In this document: positions 4,581-6,923 of the stretch, in pieces
Position numbering within the stretch: position 1 is the stretch's first letter
Layout of the letters: every line of letters starts with the position of its first letter
Notes under the pieces: generated by a model
The model's input: the letters and a program-made list of their open reading frames with translations, nothing else
What the model was told of the DNA's origin: nothing
Databases searched by the model: none
NCBI GenBank assembly: GCA_009774215.1
Contig: VSNH01000148.1
Coordinates: forward strand, 1 to 6,923
Length of the DNA: 6,923 nucleotides
Direction of reading: 5' to 3'
Source: Lachnospiraceae bacterium
Lineage (GTDB): Bacteria; Bacillota; Clostridia; Lachnospirales; Lachnospiraceae
Translations under genes and position numbers: made by a program

Positions 4581-6077
4581 ATGTATACCGCAGCCGACAA
4601 AAAAACGTATCTCTCAACCATTGAAAAAACGATTGCACATGGCCCCTACAGCGACGATTGGGCCTCTCTCTCATCCCTGCAGCCGCCCCGCTGGTTTTCC
4701 CCCGCCAAGTTCGGCATCTTCCTCCACTGGGGGCTGTACAGCGTGCCCGCCTTCCGCAACGAGTGGTACTCCCGCAATATGTACATACAGGGAACCCCGG
4801 AGTACGAGCACCACATCAAAACTTACGGTCCGCACAAGGACTTTGGCTACAAGGATTTTATTCCCCTCTTCACGGCAGAAAAATTTGATCCCGATTTCTG
4901 GGCGGAAACCTTTACAAAGGCGGGCGCGAAATATGTGATTCCCGTGGCGGAGCACCACGATGGTTTCCAGATGTATAAAAGCAGTCTCTCTGCCTGCAAT
5001 GCCGCCGACATGGGCCCGAAACGAGATATTCTCGGTGAGCTGAAATCCGCTGTCGAAAAACAGGGGCTGATCTTCGGCGCCTCCAGCCACCGGGCGGAGC
5101 ACCACTGGTTTATGGGATCCGGAAAGGACTTTGAAAGCGATATCAAAGAGCCACTTTCCTGCGGAGATTTCTACTGGCCCTCGGAGCAGACACAGCCCGA
5201 TCATCAGGATCTGTTCGCCAAGCCTTATCCAGACCAGACGTTCCTTGAGGACTGGCTGCTTCGCACCTGCGAGCTCATCGACCGCTATCAGCCGAAGCTT
5301 CTCTATTTTGACTGGTGGATCCAGCACGAGGCATACAAACCGTATCTTCGTAAAATCGCGGCCTACTACTACAACCGCAGCGCAAGGTGGGCGCACAAAG
5401 GCGCCATCTGCTACAAGCATGACGCCATGGCTTTCGGCAGCGGCATCGTGGACGTGGAGCGGGGCAAGTTTGCGGACGCAAAGCCCTATCTCTGGCAGAC
5501 CGATACTGCTGTGGCGCGCAATTCCTGGTGCCACACTACATCCTTAGATTACAAGAGCAGCTATGAGCTGATCTGTTATCTCATCGACGTGGTGAGCAAG
5601 AACGGCAACCTCCTGCTGAATGTGGGACCGAAGGCGGACGGCAGCTTTGCCGATGAGGATCTGTCCATCCTGCGGGATATCGGCGGGTGGCTCTCTGTCA
5701 ACGGGGAGGCCGTCTACCAGTCAAAGCCGTGGCGGTACGCGGCGGAGGGCCCCACCGTGGAGACGGAAGGGCAATGCTCCGACGCTGCCGCCCCATCCTA
5801 CACACCGCAGGACTTCCGCTTTACCGCCGGAAACGGGTGCATCTACGCCGCCTGCCTGCGCTTTCCTGAGAGCGGCTCTGTCACCGTCCGCTCTCTCGCC
5901 GCCTCCCCCGATCCTGACAAGCCCCATTTCCACGGGATTATCCGGGATGTAAAGGCGCTTGGCTTTGATGAGAAACCGGTTTACTCTATCGACGAATCGG
6001 GACTTCATATCACGACAAAAACCGTATGCAGCGATTTCCCCGTGGTATATAAAATTTTCCGTAAAAATTTATGGTGA
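4581..6077 (+). CDS. Alpha-L-fucosidase, glycoside hydrolase family 29
   Basis: Retaining exo-fucosidase that releases terminal alpha-L-fucose from oligosaccharides such as host glycans or milk sugars. It is 498 residues, in the usual range. Family landmarks: PPRWFSPAKFGIFLHWGLYS (35-54) with the active-site HWG, NEWYSRNMY (60-68), AGAKYVIPVAEHHDGF (114-129), the nucleophile region LLYFDWW with Asp244, DVERG with Glu293 as a candidate acid/base, an NSWCH segment (314-318), and NGNLLLNVGPKADG (341-354), which ends the catalytic barrel. A smaller C-terminal beta domain follows from about 380. There is no signal peptide or membrane segment, so it should be cytoplasmic and act on imported oligosaccharides. 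The ATG at 4581 has GGAAAGG seven bases upstream. It stands alone with its own predicted promoter; no transporter or other sugar gene is visible. The final residues FRKNLW are in an AT-rich stretch close to the mobile-element end and may not be the native C-terminus. Linkage specificity cannot be read from sequence. Confidence 0.93.
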   Translation: MYTAADKKTYLSTIEKTIAHGPYSDDWASLSSLQPPRWFSPAKFGIFLHWGLYSVPAFRNEWYSRNMYIQGTPEYEHHIKTYGPHKDFGYKDFIPLFTAEKFDPDFWAETFTKAGAKYVIPVAEHHDGFQMYKSSLSACNAADMGPKRDILGELKSAVEKQGLIFGASSHRAEHHWFMGSGKDFESDIKEPLSCGDFYWPSEQTQPDHQDLFAKPYPDQTFLEDWLLRTCELIDRYQPKLLYFDWWIQHEAYKPYLRKIAAYYYNRSARWAHKGAICYKHDAMAFGSGIVDVERGKFADAKPYLWQTDTAVARNSWCHTTSLDYKSSYELICYLIDVVSKNGNLLLNVGPKADGSFADEDLSILRDIGGWLSVNGEAVYQSKPWRYAAEGPTVETEGQCSDAAAPSYTPQDFRFTAGNGCIYAACLRFPESGSVTVRSLAASPDPDKPHFHGIIRDVKALGFDEKPVYSIDESGLHITTKTVCSDFPVVYKIFRKNLW

Positions 6078-6094
6078 ATTTAGATTATCTCTTT

Positions 6095-6171
6095 AGAAGT
6101 TCTTATATGTCGGTATAGCCCGTATTTTCGGGCTTTCCCGGCATTTTAGATATGGGGAGAAGTTCTTATAT
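6095..6171. repeat. Pair of 14-base direct repeats at the element end
   Basis: AGAAGTTCTTATAT occurs exactly at 6095-6108 and at 6158-6171, 63 bases apart. Each begins with a small dyad, AGAA-G-TTCT. They lie between the fucosidase stop codon and the integrase gene. They may be recombinase-binding or att-site sequences; one copy could also mark the element border. Direct evidence for either role is lacking. Confidence 0.65.
6118..6136 (+). terminator. Possible terminator after the fucosidase gene
   Basis: GCCCG (6118-6122) and CGGGC (6129-6133) pair with a six-base loop and are followed by TTT, 40 bases past the fucosidase stop. The T-run is short, so strength is uncertain. The minus-strand reading has AAATACGGGC instead and no T-run after the stem, so the plus direction is preferred. 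If the element border is upstream of 6118, the hairpin would belong to the mobile element. Confidence 0.5.
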
Positions 6172-6177
6172 ACCCTC

Positions 6178-6194
6178 AAAACCTTTTAGGTTTT
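6178..6194. repeat. Perfect inverted repeat near the integrase 3' end
   Basis: AAAACCT (6178-6184), three T, then AGGTTTT (6188-6194): a seven-base perfect dyad 43 bases past the integrase stop codon. On either strand it ends in TTTT, so it may be a weak bidirectional terminator; on the minus strand it would serve the integrase gene. It may instead be part of the att-site architecture. Confidence 0.5.
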
Positions 6195-6205
6195 CCCTCT
6201 CAATG

Positions 6206-6225
6206 GTAGTAAAAGAAGTAGTAAA
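6206..6225. repeat. Integrase arm-site-like direct repeats
   Basis: GTAGTAAA occurs at 6206-6213 and again at 6218-6225, same orientation, 12 bases start to start, about one helical turn. The second copy continues as AAGTAGTAAAT. From memory, the DR-2 sites bound by the Tn916 integrase N-terminal domain carry the same GTAGTAAAT core. The position, 11 bases past the integrase stop codon, is where arm sites of the element end are expected. Confidence 0.6.
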
Positions 6226-6236
6226 TCCGTCTGCGG

Positions 6237-6923
6237 CTATGCTGCAATCAGCCTTTCCATTTCAGCCCTTGCGGAAGCGAATGTTGCGTGTGCGTAATAG
6301 TTCAGCGTCATGGTAATGTTGGAATGTCCCATGATATACTGTAACGCTTTCGGGTTCATGCCCGCATTGGCTAAGTTGGTGCAGAACGTATGGCGCAGGG
6401 TGTGGGGTGTCATTACTTTGGGTAAGGCTTCCTCATGGCACTTGTTGTACTTCTTCGCAAGCCCCCGGAACATGGTCGCATAGTTCACATTCGTTTTCGG
6501 GCAACCGTCCCGGTTGAGGAAAAGGAAATTGCTGTAACCGTCAATGGTGATCTGCTTCGCTCCCTTGCGGTTCTCCAACACGCGCCCCAACGCTTCATAC
6601 ACTTTTTCACTCATTGGAATTTGTCTGATACCGCTCTGTGTTTTGAGCTTCTCTATGTAGTAGCCTGTTTCCGCGCTCCGTAAAAGCTGGTGGTCTACAT
6701 TGATTACCCAGTTTTCAAAGTCAAGGTCGGTGTCAGTCAGTCCGCAGAGTTCGGAAATCCTAAGCCCCGTCCCCAGCAGTATGATAACCTCGTCACGGTA
6801 TTTCTGATAGACGCTATCACTTTGCATAAAGGATAAAAGGCTTTCTTCCTGTTCTCCTGTGAGGGGTACTTTCGGCTCTGTGTCGTCCTCGATCACGGTG
6901 TTTAGCTGGAAGTCAAAGGGGTT
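6237..6923 (-). CDS. int: Tyrosine recombinase (Tn916-family integrase), 5' end cut by window
   Basis: DNA strand-exchange enzyme that excises and integrates a conjugative transposon. The frame is open to the window edge: nine codons (NPFDFQLNT) precede the first internal start-like codon at 6896, so the N-terminal arm-binding and core-binding parts lie outside. The visible 228 residues are the catalytic domain. Catalytic residues by codon: Arg in TGLRISEL (6759-6761), Lys in the KLKTQSGIRQI hairpin, His and Arg in HTLRHTF (6402-6404, 6393-6395), His in MGHSNI (6324-6326), and the nucleophile Tyr in NYYAHA (6294-6296). All are present, so the domain looks intact. It ends in TAG at 6237-6239. 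The NPFDFQL and PLTGEQ segments resemble Tn916/Tn1549-type integrases. Usual family length is about 400 residues. Confidence 0.93.
   Translation of the reverse strand, partial: NPFDFQLNTVIEDDTEPKVPLTGEQEESLLSFMQSDSVYQKYRDEVIILLGTGLRISELCGLTDTDLDFENWVINVDHQLLRSAETGYYIEKLKTQSGIRQIPMSEKVYEALGRVLENRKGAKQITIDGYSNFLFLNRDGCPKTNVNYATMFRGLAKKYNKCHEEALPKVMTPHTLRHTFCTNLANAGMNPKALQYIMGHSNITMTLNYYAHATFASARAEMERLIAA

Larger units (their letters stand above)
6078..6923 (-). mobile_element. Terminal part of a Tn916-family integrative element
   Basis: The integrase gene reads toward the fucosidase gene, with only about 160 bases between them. In the Tn916 family the integrase is the last gene and reads toward the element end, so the boundary should lie in 6078-6236 and the element body to the right of the window. 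That interval holds repeats matching this idea: two 14-base direct repeats and two GTAGTAAA repeats. The exact end cannot be fixed without the empty site, so the left coordinate here is only a limit. Confidence 0.6.

Noticed and set aside
4671..5534. Long minus-strand open frame of 287 codons opposite the fucosidase gene
   Set aside because: It shadows a well-supported GH29 gene and shows no recognisable domain or start signal.
2679..6104. TAGAAGTTCTT shared by groES-groEL repeat copy 1 (2679-2689) and the element-end direct repeat (6094-6104)
   Set aside because: In copy 1 it is part of a stem arm that varies between copies (AAGTTCT versus AAGTACT), so the eleven-base match is most likely chance; the surrounding sequences do not match.

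Overview
The window looks like a contig end from a gut-type Firmicute, most likely a Clostridia/Lachnospiraceae member. Reasons: GroEL/GroES of Firmicute type under a perfect CIRCE operator, AGGAGG-type ribosome binding sites, moderately GC-rich genes, a cytoplasmic GH29 fucosidase, and the end of a Tn916-family conjugative element. The family-level assignment is inference. Bases 1-22 match the Nextera transposase adapter with one mismatch, so the left edge is probably a sequencing or assembly edge.

Layout, left to right. Bases 1-22: adapter remnant. 60-69: C10 run. 101-135: terminator on the minus strand, serving a broken flavodoxin gene (164-398) that keeps only its C-terminal part and has a frameshift. 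399-719: an AT-rich coding remnant joined upstream of it. 720-882: three hairpins, best folded on the minus strand, downstream of groEL; the first after groEL is its terminator. 907-2532 groEL and 2833-3120 groES (minus) form the HrcA/CIRCE-controlled chaperonin operon. Its 300-base internal spacer is filled by two copies of a structured repeat that differ by compensatory base changes. 3175-3241: CIRCE and promoter. 3364-4290 (minus): a degenerate GGDEF-domain protein. 4291-4580: divergent promoter region. 4581-6077 (plus): GH29 alpha-L-fucosidase. 6078-6236: likely terminus of an integrative element with direct repeats and integrase arm-site-like repeats. 6237-6923 (minus): tyrosine recombinase, cut by the window edge.

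Functionally the genes are mostly independent. groES-groEL is a heat-shock folding operon repressed by HrcA. The GGDEF-like protein and the fucosidase are transcribed divergently from separate predicted promoters. The fucosidase has no signal peptide and should act on imported fucosylated glycans. The integrase belongs to a mobile element whose body lies to the right and whose end sits just after the fucosidase gene.

The most unusual content is non-coding: the paired structured repeats between groES and groEL, and the hairpin cluster after groEL in which two hairpins share a loop but not a stem. No tRNA, rRNA or CRISPR array was seen.
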